Positions 18,174-27,022 of a DNA stretch of 64,000 nt are shown one piece after another. The translations under genes were made by a program, and so were the position numbers. The first letter of the stretch is position 1, and every line of letters begins with the position of its first letter. Source of the DNA: Nitrosarchaeum sp. (lineage in GTDB: Archaea > Thermoproteota > Nitrososphaeria > Nitrososphaerales > Nitrosopumilaceae); contig NZ_JAILWF010000006.1 of the NCBI RefSeq assembly GCF_025699065.1, positions 62,001 through 126,000 of the forward strand, read 5' to 3'. The notes beneath the pieces are model-generated. The model saw only the letters and a list, made by a program, of their open reading frames with translations. It was not told where the DNA came from and searched no databases.

Positions 18174-18992
18174 ATGACATCCACTAGTGTACTTGATGAT
18201 CTAAAGAAATCTCAAATTCTAGAATTATTAGAACAGGGAAAAAGAGTTGATGGAAGGGCACTAGATGAACCAAGAAACTTGATCATTGAAACAAATGCAA
18301 TTCCAAAAGCAAATGGTTCTGCAAGAGTTCGATTAGGTGACAGTGAAGTAATATGTGGTGTTAAAATCCAACCCGATAGACCTTTTCCAGACATGGGTGA
18401 CAAAGGAATCTTCATTTGTACCGCTGAGCTTTTGCCACTTTCTCATCCAACTGTTGAAACTGGACCACCTGGTCCTGACGTAATTGAACTAGCAAGAGTA
18501 GTCGATAGAGGTATTAGGGAAAGTCATATGATTGATTTAACTCAACTAGTAATTGAAAAAAACAAATCTGTAGTTGGAGTCTTTGCTGATAATGTTGTAG
18601 TAGATTACGATGGCAATTTGTTTGATGCATGTGCTTATGCTGCAACAGCTGCAATCCTCTCATCAAAAACTCCAAAATGGGAGATGAAAAATGATGTACC
18701 CACTTTAGTTGAAGGAGAAGAATCAGATGTTCCAATTTCTACTATTCCAGTTTCTGTAACTATGGGTAAAATAGGAAACCACATAATCGTTGATCCAAAC
18801 GGTGATGAATGGAGCAGTATGGATGCAAGAATTACAATCACTACTGATTCTAATGGAAACATCTGTGCTTTACAAAAAGGAGGAAATGATGGATTTACTT
18901 TTGAACAAGTAATAAAATGCGGTGAATTATCAGTCAAAGTAGGCGCAAAAATAAGAGAAAAGTTAAAACAAGCAAAGGAATCTGGTCAATAA
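18174..18992 (+). CDS. rrp42: Exosome subunit Rrp42
   Basis: Non-catalytic RNase PH-like subunit that alternates with Rrp41 in the hexameric ring. 272 aa. Start motif KRVDGRALDEPRNLIIET and the core LPLSHPTVETGPPGPDVIEL are typical. It lacks the acidic ED-x-x-G-x-AD motif seen in Rrp41, consistent with its structural role. It begins directly after the Rrp41 stop; L37Ae starts one base after its own stop. Confidence 0.96.
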   Translation: MTSTSVLDDLKKSQILELLEQGKRVDGRALDEPRNLIIETNAIPKANGSARVRLGDSEVICGVKIQPDRPFPDMGDKGIFICTAELLPLSHPTVETGPPGPDVIELARVVDRGIRESHMIDLTQLVIEKNKSVVGVFADNVVVDYDGNLFDACAYAATAAILSSKTPKWEMKNDVPTLVEGEESDVPISTIPVSVTMGKIGNHIIVDPNGDEWSSMDARITITTDSNGNICALQKGGNDGFTFEQVIKCGELSVKVGAKIREKLKQAKESGQ

Positions 18993-18993
18993 A

Positions 18994-19203
18994 ATGGCAA
19001 AACAAAAATCACTAAAAGGCTTAGGTGCACGATATGGTATTAAAATTAGAAAACAATATTCAAAAATTCATTTTCAACTAAAAGAAAAAAGACACTGTCC
19101 TGAATGTGGTTCTCAGCAGTTTAACCGAGATGCAGTTGGCATATGGTCTTGCAAAAAATGTAGTTTCAAAGTAGCTGGAACAGCATACGATGTCAAACTT
19201 TAG
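18994..19203 (+). CDS. rpl37ae: 50S ribosomal protein L37Ae
   Basis: Zinc-ribbon ribosomal protein of the large subunit. The 69 aa chain shows the N-terminal LGARYGIKIRKQYSKIH and two knuckles, CPEC and CKKC. The C-terminus overlaps the next gene, pcc1, by 14 bases. The exosome-L37Ae-Pcc1-prefoldin order is a conserved archaeal arrangement. Confidence 0.95.
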   Translation: MAKQKSLKGLGARYGIKIRKQYSKIHFQLKEKRHCPECGSQQFNRDAVGIWSCKKCSFKVAGTAYDVKL

Positions 19204-19432
19204 TGCAAAAATTATTGTTGATGCAAAAGAAAAAACAAAAGCAATTTTTGATTCAATAAACACTGATAATGATTTTTACCCAGAAAACCCTACAAAAACT
19301 AAGATATCTTTTGATAAAAAAATTACAATATCTGTAGAATCTAATCATATGCCACATTTGAGAGCAAATCTTAATTCAACTTTGAGATTAATTCAGGCAA
19401 GCTACGATTCTATTGAATCGGTAAAGATATAA
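19190..19432 (+). CDS. pcc1: KEOPS complex subunit Pcc1
   Basis: Small dimerisation subunit of the KEOPS complex that makes the universal t6A modification on tRNAs with Kae1 and Bud32. 80 aa with the typical Pcc1 ending MPHLRANLNSTLRLIQASYDS. The assignment rests on that motif, the size and the conserved place between L37Ae and prefoldin. The ATG is inside the L37Ae gene. Confidence 0.88.
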   Translation: MSNFSAKIIVDAKEKTKAIFDSINTDNDFYPENPTKTKISFDKKITISVESNHMPHLRANLNSTLRLIQASYDSIESVKI

Positions 19433-19456
19433 TGAAATCCCGGAATTTGTATTAAC

Positions 19457-19888
19457 ATGTCATCAGGACAAATGCCACCTTGGCTTCAAGAACAACTCAT
19501 GAAGATGCAACAATCCCAACAAAATCTTCAATCTATAATGACACAAAAACAACATCTTGAAATGGAAAAAGTTGAAACTGAAAAGGCACTTGAGGAATTA
19601 AAAAAAGCAGCTGACGATGATAATGTATACAAACATGCTGGCTCTATTTTGATAAAGTCTACAAAAAAAGAACTAATCGATGAACTAGAAGAGCGAAAAG
19701 AAATGGCAAAAACACGTGCAACTGTTCTCGAAAAACAAGAATTAAGAATTAAAGAATCACTCAAAGAACAAGAAGCAAAAATTACTGAAATGATGCGAGG
19801 CCCATCTGCTGGTACTCAGCAACCAAAACCATCATCTGGAAGTACACAAATTCCAAAACCACAACCAGACGACAATCCTAGAAAATAA
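19457..19888 (+). CDS. pfdB: Prefoldin subunit beta
   Basis: Chaperone subunit forming the jellyfish-shaped prefoldin hexamer that hands unfolded proteins to the thermosome. Long N- and C-terminal coiled coils flank the beta-hairpin, with the family motif DNVYKHAGSILIKSTKKEL. The C-terminus carries a proline-, glutamine- and serine-rich disordered tail of about 30 residues beyond the usual length. Confidence 0.92.
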   Translation: MSSGQMPPWLQEQLMKMQQSQQNLQSIMTQKQHLEMEKVETEKALEELKKAADDDNVYKHAGSILIKSTKKELIDELEERKEMAKTRATVLEKQELRIKESLKEQEAKITEMMRGPSAGTQQPKPSSGSTQIPKPQPDDNPRK

Positions 19889-19939
19889 TCACTATGTTTA
19901 TTTCAAAAGGATATTAACAAATTAAGAAAATTACATTTA

Positions 19940-20626
19940 GTGAAACTAGAAAATTTACGAATCATAGTAGATGAACGAGAACGTAAGAGTGGTATTCCTG
20001 ACTTGCTAAAGTCTGTAGGTCTTAATCTTGAAATGAAGACGTTGCCGATTGGAGATTATATTGTTGCACCTGAAACTGTGGTGGAACGAAAAAGCATTCG
20101 TGATTTACTGTCTTCTGTTTTTGATGGTAGGCTTTTTGATCAATGCACTAGACTAAAAGAACACTTTGAATTTCCAATTGTGCTTATGGAGGGAAACGTC
20201 GATGAAATTGAAGAAATTACTGATAATCCGATGATTTTTTATGGTGCACTATCAACCGTTGCTTTAGATTTTAAAATTCCAATAATCCCTACTCCCAGTG
20301 CAATGCATACTGCAAAATTGCTTGTTTCATTATGTTCTAGAACTGATGCGATTAAAGGACCCTATCTGAAAAAAATAAAAAAATCAACTGATCTAGAAAA
20401 ACAACAATTATCTTCTCTTTGTAGTTTGCCCGGAGTTGGAGAAAAATTTGCAGTTAGAATGCTTGAAAGGTTTGGAACCCCATTGAAAGTATTTACAGCT
20501 ACTACCAATGAACTTGCAAAAGTTGAGGGGCTAGGGGATGCAAGAGCTAAAAAAATAAAAAAAGTACTTGAATCTCAAAGTAAACACCTAAAAAAATCAG
20601 ATCAAAAAACTTTGCATGATTCATGA
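19940..20626 (+). CDS. xpf: XPF/ERCC4-family structure-specific nuclease (short form)
   Basis: ERCC4 nuclease domain with the catalytic pattern IIVDERERKSGIP, LPIGDYIVAPETVVERKS and RDLLSSVFDGRLFDQ, followed by a double helix-hairpin-helix domain (SLPGVGEKFAVRMLE and VEGLGDARAKKIK). At 228 aa it lacks the helicase domain of euryarchaeal Hef, matching the crenarchaeal/thaumarchaeal XPF, which cuts branched DNA with PCNA. The start is GTG; no clear C-terminal PIP box is visible. Confidence 0.93.
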   Translation: MKLENLRIIVDERERKSGIPDLLKSVGLNLEMKTLPIGDYIVAPETVVERKSIRDLLSSVFDGRLFDQCTRLKEHFEFPIVLMEGNVDEIEEITDNPMIFYGALSTVALDFKIPIIPTPSAMHTAKLLVSLCSRTDAIKGPYLKKIKKSTDLEKQQLSSLCSLPGVGEKFAVRMLERFGTPLKVFTATTNELAKVEGLGDARAKKIKKVLESQSKHLKKSDQKTLHDS

Positions 20627-20659
20627 TACTGTTAAATAAATTAACAAATCTGTGTCGGT

Positions 20660-21418
20660 ATGCTAGTCTCAATAAATTGGTTAAAAGATCATCTCTCTGA
20701 TCAAAACATCATACTTTTAGATACTCGTCCAAAAACTATGTTTTTGTATGGTCACTTACCACAATCTCAGTCACTTACAATAGATCAAGTAATCCAATTT
20801 GATCAATATGGTTCTAATTTGGTAGCAGATGAGAAAAAAATCATTGAACTTTTTGGCTCACTTGGAATTGATGATTCAAAAACTGTAATAATTATTGGAG
20901 ATTCTATGGATCCCTCTGCAGCTAGAATTGCATGGACTCTACTTTACTTTGGACATGAAAAAACATTTTTGCTTGATGCAACCATTATGGACTTGCAAAA
21001 AAATGGATTTGAATTAACAAAAAAATCATTTATTCTCCAACCTGCAAAATTTATTCCAAAAATTAAATCTGAAATTCGTGTAGATGCTATACAACTTAAA
21101 GATAATCTGAATAAATTCACAATTCTGGATGCAAGAACTCCTCAAGAATTTATGGGAAGTCATATTCCAAATTCAAAATTGATTCCATTTACTGATGGGA
21201 TAGCATACGATGGAAAGTTGTTTCAACCTAGGGACTTTTTAGAAAATCTTTTCTCTCAAAGTAATGTCTCTAAAGAGAATGAAATTGTATGTTATTGCAT
21301 GCATGGACACAGGGCATCAAGTTTATTTTTACAATTAATGATTGCCGGTTATCAAAACATCAAATTGTATGATGGGTCATTTGTTGACTGGTATGGAAGG
21401 AGACTCCCCCTTGAGTAA
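20660..21418 (+). CDS. Two-domain rhodanese (sulfurtransferase)
   Basis: Tandem rhodanese domains of about 120 residues. The first lacks an active cysteine; the second has the active loop CYCMHGHRAS near residue 213, so sulfur transfer by a cysteine persulfide is likely. The tail reads YDGSFVDWYGRRLPLE, a common rhodanese ending. The last 42 bases overlap the convergent nob1 gene. The physiological sulfur acceptor is unknown. Confidence 0.88.
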   Translation: MLVSINWLKDHLSDQNIILLDTRPKTMFLYGHLPQSQSLTIDQVIQFDQYGSNLVADEKKIIELFGSLGIDDSKTVIIIGDSMDPSAARIAWTLLYFGHEKTFLLDATIMDLQKNGFELTKKSFILQPAKFIPKIKSEIRVDAIQLKDNLNKFTILDARTPQEFMGSHIPNSKLIPFTDGIAYDGKLFQPRDFLENLFSQSNVSKENEIVCYCMHGHRASSLFLQLMIAGYQNIKLYDGSFVDWYGRRLPLE

Positions 21419-21883
21419 TTTTCTCTTTAGAGGAGTACCGCACATAGGACACTCTTTTCCAGAAGTATGATTTGTATGACATCCCGGACAATAATGAACC
21501 CATTTTCCGACATCTTGAAAAGTATTTGTCATAATAGGTGATATCTTCAAACCAATGTTTTTTGCAACATTTGTAATTGCAAAATCGTCGGAAATAATTT
21601 CACCTTGCAGATTAATACAAAGTGCAATAATTGAAATATCTTGTTTTGATAGTTGCGGAAAGTCTCCTGTTTCTTTGGCAGATGCTATTGCAGTATTTGT
21701 TGATTCTTTATCTGGATCCATTATTTTTAATCGATTAGTCTCTAAGAGAGTTCCAAGCGCATCCTCATTTTTTTTGATATGCTTTATCTCCTCGTATACT
21801 AGAGATGTTGTATAGCAATCACTTGCTGACCCAAATGGGACTCCTGCATAAAATGCACTCGCATCTAATATTCTAAAATCCAA
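21377..21883 (-). CDS. nob1: Endoribonuclease Nob1 (PIN and zinc-ribbon domains)
   Basis: Archaeal Nob1 matures the 3' end of 16S rRNA. PIN-domain acids are visible in ILDASAFYAG, in YEEI and in ISDDFAITNVA. A C-terminal zinc ribbon reads CPGCHTNHTSGKECPMCG. The 168 aa length matches archaeal Nob1. It overlaps nadK by 11 bases on the same strand and the rhodanese gene by 42 bases at the convergent end. Confidence 0.92.
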   Translation of the reverse strand: MDFRILDASAFYAGVPFGSASDCYTTSLVYEEIKHIKKNEDALGTLLETNRLKIMDPDKESTNTAIASAKETGDFPQLSKQDISIIALCINLQGEIISDDFAITNVAKNIGLKISPIMTNTFQDVGKWVHYCPGCHTNHTSGKECPMCGTPLKRKLLKGESPSIPVNK

Positions 21884-22688
21884 GTTTGCTCATCTGTCTC
21901 AGTCCTCGTTTCTTCAATCTAACAAAGACTGCTGGTTTTCTATATTTCTTTATAGTTATCGGTTCCCCATATCCTGCCGATTTTACTACCTGTGCATCCA
22001 TTACTATACTACAATCATGGGATGATATTATTTCTATTTTTTCATCTGGTACTACTATGGATTCTAATCTGTAAACTGGGGCTACTGGTGTAATGATCAA
22101 AACATCCAAACTCTCATGTAGAATTGGGCCACCCAATGAAAAAGAGTGTCCCGTTGATCCACTTGGAGTGGCAATTATGACTCCATCCATCTTTTGCTTA
22201 ACTGTATCATTTTGAAATTTTATCTCAATTTCGGCAGTTTTTGTAAGGTTTGTCCTGCAGATGTATATCTCATTTAATGCTGGTGGAAACTCTTTACCTC
22301 CACTTGATGCCACTACTCTGGTTCGCTTATCTAAAAAGAACTTGTCTTTTAGAATTTTATCAATTGCATCATCTATCTCATCTATTGTTATCTCTGAAAG
22401 TATTCCTCTGTTTCCTCCTACGTTAATTGTTAGAATTGGAGTTTCATTTTCAAGATATCTAAAAACTCTAAGCGTTGTACCGTCACCACCTAGAGTAACT
22501 ACCAAATCGAGATCTTCTTTTTTTAATTCATCTAATGCTTCTACTTTTTTTGCACCTTCTACTTCTACAGGTGCAATTGTGTAAACTTTGGATTTTCTTG
22601 CTAAAAACTTTTTTGTAATAACTCTTGCAGCATCTTCAGACTCTTTTGAACCTACTTTACTAACCACTGCTACTTTCTGAAGTTTCAA
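21873..22688 (-). CDS. nadK: NAD kinase
   Basis: Makes NADP from NAD using ATP or polyphosphate. 271 aa with the diagnostic LGGDGTTLRVF motif, then INVGGNRGILSEI and the glycine-rich TPSGSTGHSFSLGGP. Same strand as nob1 and overlapping it, so they form a two-gene unit; divergent from the next rhodanese. Confidence 0.95.
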   Translation of the reverse strand: MKLQKVAVVSKVGSKESEDAARVITKKFLARKSKVYTIAPVEVEGAKKVEALDELKKEDLDLVVTLGGDGTTLRVFRYLENETPILTINVGGNRGILSEITIDEIDDAIDKILKDKFFLDKRTRVVASSGGKEFPPALNEIYICRTNLTKTAEIEIKFQNDTVKQKMDGVIIATPSGSTGHSFSLGGPILHESLDVLIITPVAPVYRLESIVVPDEKIEIISSHDCSIVMDAQVVKSAGYGEPITIKKYRKPAVFVRLKKRGLRQMSKLGF

Positions 22689-22780
22689 CTAGTTCTACTA
22701 AATCTCATTTAGTTAAAAAGATATTTTTTATTTAATTTACTACAAAAACAAATAAGTATGAATCCCATTTGTAAAATAGC

Positions 22781-23626
22781 ATGAATTACGCACATCCTGA
22801 AGTTTTAGTAGATACAGAGTGGGTATCAAAAAACCCCCCAAATACAAATAGAAAATTAGTTGAAGTCGATTATGATCCAGTTAACGGATATCAAAAAGGA
22901 CACATTAAAGGTGCATCTTTAATTTGGTGGAAACGAGACATAAACGATCCTGTCACTAGAGATATTATTAATAAAAAACAATTTGAAACACTAATGTCGA
23001 AAAATGGAATTACTGAAAACTCTGAAGTGATTCTTTATGGTGATTTCAATAATTGGTTTGCAGCATTTGTTTTTTGGGTTTTCAAATACTATGGTCATGA
23101 AAATATAAAAATCATGGACGGTGGTCGAAAAAAATGGGAACTAGAAAGCAAAGAATACACTACAGATGAACCACAGATTCCTCAATCAACATACAAAGCA
23201 CAACCTCCCGATGAAGGACTCCGAGCTTATCTGTTTGATGTTAGCAGAGCATTAGGAAGAGAAGATACTGTTATGGTAGATGTAAGATCCCCAAAAGAAT
23301 TCTCGGGAGAAATCACAGCCCCTCCAGAATATCCAATGGAGCATGCCCAACGTGGTGGACATATTCCAAAGGCAAATAACATTCCTTGGGCAACTGCTGT
23401 AAACGATGCAGATGGCACATTCAAATCTGTAGAACTGCTCAAACAAAATTATGAGTCAAAAGGAGTAACTCCAGACAAAGATGTTATCTGTTATTGTAGA
23501 ATTGGAGAGAGATCATCTCATAGTTGGTTTGTCTTAAAATATCTACTTGGTTACTCAAAGGTTAGAAACTATGATGGTTCCTGGACTGAATGGGGTAACA
23601 TGATCGGAAATCCTGTGGAAAAATAA
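22781..23626 (+). CDS. Thiosulfate sulfurtransferase-like rhodanese
   Basis: 281 aa with two rhodanese domains of the thiosulfate/mercaptopyruvate sulfurtransferase type. The active-site loop is CYCRIGERSSHSW, and the first domain has GHIKGASLIWWKRDI without a catalytic cysteine. The final YDGSWTEWGNMIGNP is typical. Second rhodanese within 3 kb but of a different subfamily from the one at 20660. The next gene starts one base after the stop. Confidence 0.92.
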   Translation: MNYAHPEVLVDTEWVSKNPPNTNRKLVEVDYDPVNGYQKGHIKGASLIWWKRDINDPVTRDIINKKQFETLMSKNGITENSEVILYGDFNNWFAAFVFWVFKYYGHENIKIMDGGRKKWELESKEYTTDEPQIPQSTYKAQPPDEGLRAYLFDVSRALGREDTVMVDVRSPKEFSGEITAPPEYPMEHAQRGGHIPKANNIPWATAVNDADGTFKSVELLKQNYESKGVTPDKDVICYCRIGERSSHSWFVLKYLLGYSKVRNYDGSWTEWGNMIGNPVEK

Positions 23627-23627
23627 C

Positions 23628-23939
23628 TTGTCACTAGACCTTCCAATACTCCAGAAAGGATCATTTTATTTCATAAAAGATGGTATTGGTAATTTTATTT
23701 TAGAAGACAAAACCAAACGTGGGCTAACAGTAAAGGAGACATCAGTTGATGAAAAACTAAATGTTCCAGCTGATAAAGGCATGATTCATGACATGGATGG
23801 AATTGGACATTGGGTGGTTATTAGATGGTATTTTCCAAAAACCCAATTTAATCTCATTAAAATTTCCGAATACGCTGAAGCAATGGAAAAAAAGTATGCT
23901 GAACTAAGGGAGCTTACTTGTCCTGACGATAATGACTGA
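23628..23939 (+). CDS. Conserved hypothetical protein (103 aa)
   Basis: Starts with TTG directly behind the rhodanese stop, so it is probably cotranscribed. Soluble and beta-rich at the N-terminus, with a C-terminal helix and a single cysteine near the end (ELTCPDDND). No recognised family. A role with the sulfurtransferase is suggested only by adjacency. Confidence 0.65.
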   Translation: MSLDLPILQKGSFYFIKDGIGNFILEDKTKRGLTVKETSVDEKLNVPADKGMIHDMDGIGHWVVIRWYFPKTQFNLIKISEYAEAMEKKYAELRELTCPDDND

Positions 23940-23975
23940 TAACCTTTTTAAAGAAATTCAATTCATAAAAACCAG

Positions 23976-24926
23976 ATGTCATTACTTTTAAAAGATCGCG
24001 TTTGGTCAATGGAGGCACCAACAGCGAAACGTGGAGTATATCCTCTTCATGGATTTAAACTTGGACTTTATAGATTACCAATTAAACTAGAAGATCCTTT
24101 GGAGATTAAATCTGTACATGATGGTCTCAAAAAGGCATTTGAAATGGATGCATATGCAGATAGAATTTTTGCAACATATCGCTGGAAAGAACAAAACATG
24201 AAAGATCCTGATGCAAAGGGATACGAAGAAGTAGAATTATCTGTTACAGTTGAAATTGTTAGTGGTGAAGTGGTTGATATTATTTATCAAATTTTCCCAA
24301 TTGAGAAATTTGGTGATCCAAATTGGGTTAAAGATTATAGAAAAAAGGCAGATCATTTTGCAAAGATGGTTATTGATACTATCTTGCGTAATACTATTTT
24401 GGCAGATAAGATGATTTCATATCTTGCAAAAGCTGAGAAACTTAATCATGCTCAAGCAACACAAAGACTAGAAGATCTTACTCCTCTTGCAAAAATTGTT
24501 CTTAATGCTAAACCAAAAGCAACAGAAGCTAATGAAGATGAAATCGAAGAAGATGATGGTGCTGAAATTGAAATTCCAGATGGAGCAAAGCCTGGACCGA
24601 TTGATGTTGCTTACAAATCAAAGATGAAACCATCTACTCCTTTTGATGCTAATGGATATACAATCAAGACTTGGGGTAGAAAAGGAACGAACAATGGAAT
24701 TCTTGGTGTATGGGGAGAGTTTGTCTCTGTTGATTATGATATTTGTATTGCCGATGGCGGATGTATAGAGGCATGTCCTGTTGGAGTCTACGAATGGTTC
24801 GATACCCCTGGTAATCCAGCATCTGAGAAAAAACCACTCATGTCAAAAGAACCAGATTGCATATTTTGTCTTGCATGTGAAGGCGTTTGTCCACCACAAG
24901 CAATTAAGATCTTTGAGCAAAAATAA
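23976..24926 (+). CDS. Sulfolobus-type ferredoxin domain fused to a lineage-specific N-terminus
   Basis: About 225 N-terminal residues of unknown fold, then an acidic linker (NEDEIEEDDGAEIEIPDG), then a ferredoxin. The C-terminal part has CIADGGCIEACPVGVYEW and CIFCLACEGVCP. The first motif (C-x5-C-x3-C, with Asp where the second cluster cysteine would be) is that of Sulfolobus zinc ferredoxin, which holds a [3Fe-4S] and a [4Fe-4S] cluster. Native archaeal ferredoxins are about 100 aa, so 316 aa is a fusion. It probably carries electrons for ferredoxin-dependent enzymes such as the oxidoreductase at 997. Confidence 0.85.
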   Translation: MSLLLKDRVWSMEAPTAKRGVYPLHGFKLGLYRLPIKLEDPLEIKSVHDGLKKAFEMDAYADRIFATYRWKEQNMKDPDAKGYEEVELSVTVEIVSGEVVDIIYQIFPIEKFGDPNWVKDYRKKADHFAKMVIDTILRNTILADKMISYLAKAEKLNHAQATQRLEDLTPLAKIVLNAKPKATEANEDEIEEDDGAEIEIPDGAKPGPIDVAYKSKMKPSTPFDANGYTIKTWGRKGTNNGILGVWGEFVSVDYDICIADGGCIEACPVGVYEWFDTPGNPASEKKPLMSKEPDCIFCLACEGVCPPQAIKIFEQK

Positions 24927-24979
24927 GTAAATTATTTTGCAACTATAAATAGCGACTAAACATTTTGTCAAATTAGAAG

Positions 24980-27022
24980 ATGGTCCTTAATCCATTTAAC
25001 GTATTTGTTTTTGATCTGTTTATAATATCTGCCATTATTATTACTGCATACACTTGTAACTTTTACTATCTTACATATCTCTCAATAAAACGAAAAGTGA
25101 ATCCTACAACAATAGAAATGGGAACTCCTACAATTACTATTCAACTACCAATCTATAATGAAAAATATGTTGCAAAGAGACTAGTTGATGCAGTTTGTGC
25201 GATGGATTATCCAAAAGATAAGATGGTGATAATGGTTCTTGATGATTCAGATGATGATACTGTAGAACTTTTGTTTGATGTCGTTAATACATACAAAAAA
25301 CAAGGATTTCAAATTGAACACATTAGACGTGGTACAAGAAAGGGATACAAAGCAGGTGCTTTGAAATACGCAATGGAGATTACTGATACTGAATTTGTAG
25401 CAATCTTTGATGCTGATTTTATTCCACCAAACTGGTTTCTCAAAAAAGCAATTCCTCATTTTGTAAAGCCCAACATTGGACTAGTTCAATGTCGTTGGGG
25501 TCATGTAAATGAAAATTATTCTGCAATTACACAAGCACAAGCACTCAGTCTTGATTTTCATTTTCTAATTGAACAAAAAGCAAAAAGTAATTCTAATTTA
25601 TTTATGAACTTTAATGGAACTGCAGGAATTTGGAGAACTGATTGTATATCTGATGCAGGAGGATGGCATACTGCCACACTTGTTGAAGATCTTGACTTGA
25701 GTTATAGAGCTCAAATGAAAGGTTGGAAATGTCTTTTCTTACCAGACATTGTAGTTAACGCTGAACTGCCAGCTCAAATGAATGCCGCAAAAAGACAACA
25801 ATTTCGATGGGCAAAAGGTTCCATCCAATGCGCAATTAAATTATTGACAGATATTGCTCTAAAACGTAAAATTGGTATCGAAGCAAAAATTCAGGCATTT
25901 GTACAGCTAACTCGTCACATTGTTTATCCTTTAATGCTTATTCAATTTCTCACATTACCTGTTCTTTTAGCTTCTAACATGAATCTCTATTTAGTTAGTT
26001 TTATTCCAGCTTTGACCATTGCTACGTATCTTGCAATGGGTCCAGGTGCATACATTATGATAATTCAAAGTATGTACCACAAATCCTGGAAATCAAAAGT
26101 GAAAATTTTACCAGCACTGCTTGTTTACAATGCAGGAATGTCTGTCAATAACAGTGTAGCAGTGTTTGATGCTATCTTTGGAAAAAAGAATGAATTTCTA
26201 AGGACTCCTAAATATGGAATTGTTACCAAAAAAGACAACTGGAAAGACAAGTCATACAATTTACCATTTACAAAAACAACTCTTCTTGAGATCTTTTTTG
26301 GAATTTATGGTCTGATGGGAATTTTAATTTCAATTTTTTCAAACAACCCCGTATTTGCACCAATTATTGGGTTACAAACCGTCGGATTTTTCTATATCTC
26401 TTTTATGAGTCTCTCTCATACAAGTTTTAAAAGAAATAAATCACTCAATGTTCCTGCTTTAACCAAGAAAGAGAAGATGGAAAAAAGAACATACCAATTA
26501 GCAATGATTGGAGTACTTGGAATCATAATCTTTGGTGCGTTTATGTCAATTAACGGCTATCATGCTGATGTTTACCCCCTTGATAGGATACGTGGAAACT
26601 TGGATGGCATAATCGGCTCAGCTGATCCAGAAGCCATTAAAATTCATTTAACTGCAATTAAACAAGACTTGGCAATTGTTATGGAAAAATTACCTGAAAG
26701 TAAAAACCCAGTTTGGGTATTTCCGACAGAATCTACAAACTTCCTTCGAATAGATCGTGATGTTGAAAATATGCTTGTAACTGCTCAAACACTTACAACC
26801 GTTTCTCCCGACAGTGCCGCATTTCAAACTGGCATGACTAACATTGGTGAACGCTCTTTATCTATTCGTCAAAATATTATGGATGCAACTCCGTACATGT
26901 TTGTCAGCATTTCTAATATCATATTTAGTACAATGTGGATAGCTGCCATTTTAGGAATATTTGCAATTCTTAAACGAAAGAAAGATCAACTAAACACATT
27001 TGATGAAGTACCAGGCGTCTAA
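24980..27022 (+). CDS. Membrane glycosyltransferase, family 2 (cellulose synthase-like)
   Basis: 680 aa processive-type glycosyltransferase. An N-terminal membrane helix is followed by the GT-A domain with VLDDSDDDT, AIFDADFIPP, EDLDLSYRAQMKGW and the product-channel motif QQFRWAKGS. Several membrane segments follow (about residues 310-385, 440-480, 505-525) and a final helix near residue 655. Between the last two lies an extracytoplasmic segment of about 115 residues. Probably makes a surface polysaccharide or glycolipid; the sugar is unknown. The stop overlaps the convergent coiled-coil gene by four bases. Confidence 0.9.
   Translation: MVLNPFNVFVFDLFIISAIIITAYTCNFYYLTYLSIKRKVNPTTIEMGTPTITIQLPIYNEKYVAKRLVDAVCAMDYPKDKMVIMVLDDSDDDTVELLFDVVNTYKKQGFQIEHIRRGTRKGYKAGALKYAMEITDTEFVAIFDADFIPPNWFLKKAIPHFVKPNIGLVQCRWGHVNENYSAITQAQALSLDFHFLIEQKAKSNSNLFMNFNGTAGIWRTDCISDAGGWHTATLVEDLDLSYRAQMKGWKCLFLPDIVVNAELPAQMNAAKRQQFRWAKGSIQCAIKLLTDIALKRKIGIEAKIQAFVQLTRHIVYPLMLIQFLTLPVLLASNMNLYLVSFIPALTIATYLAMGPGAYIMIIQSMYHKSWKSKVKILPALLVYNAGMSVNNSVAVFDAIFGKKNEFLRTPKYGIVTKKDNWKDKSYNLPFTKTTLLEIFFGIYGLMGILISIFSNNPVFAPIIGLQTVGFFYISFMSLSHTSFKRNKSLNVPALTKKEKMEKRTYQLAMIGVLGIIIFGAFMSINGYHADVYPLDRIRGNLDGIIGSADPEAIKIHLTAIKQDLAIVMEKLPESKNPVWVFPTESTNFLRIDRDVENMLVTAQTLTTVSPDSAAFQTGMTNIGERSLSIRQNIMDATPYMFVSISNIIFSTMWIAAILGIFAILKRKKDQLNTFDEVPGV

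Noticed and set aside
18514..18937. Long antisense frames across rrp42
   Set aside because: They are shadows of a strongly conserved gene on the other strand, with unlikely composition.
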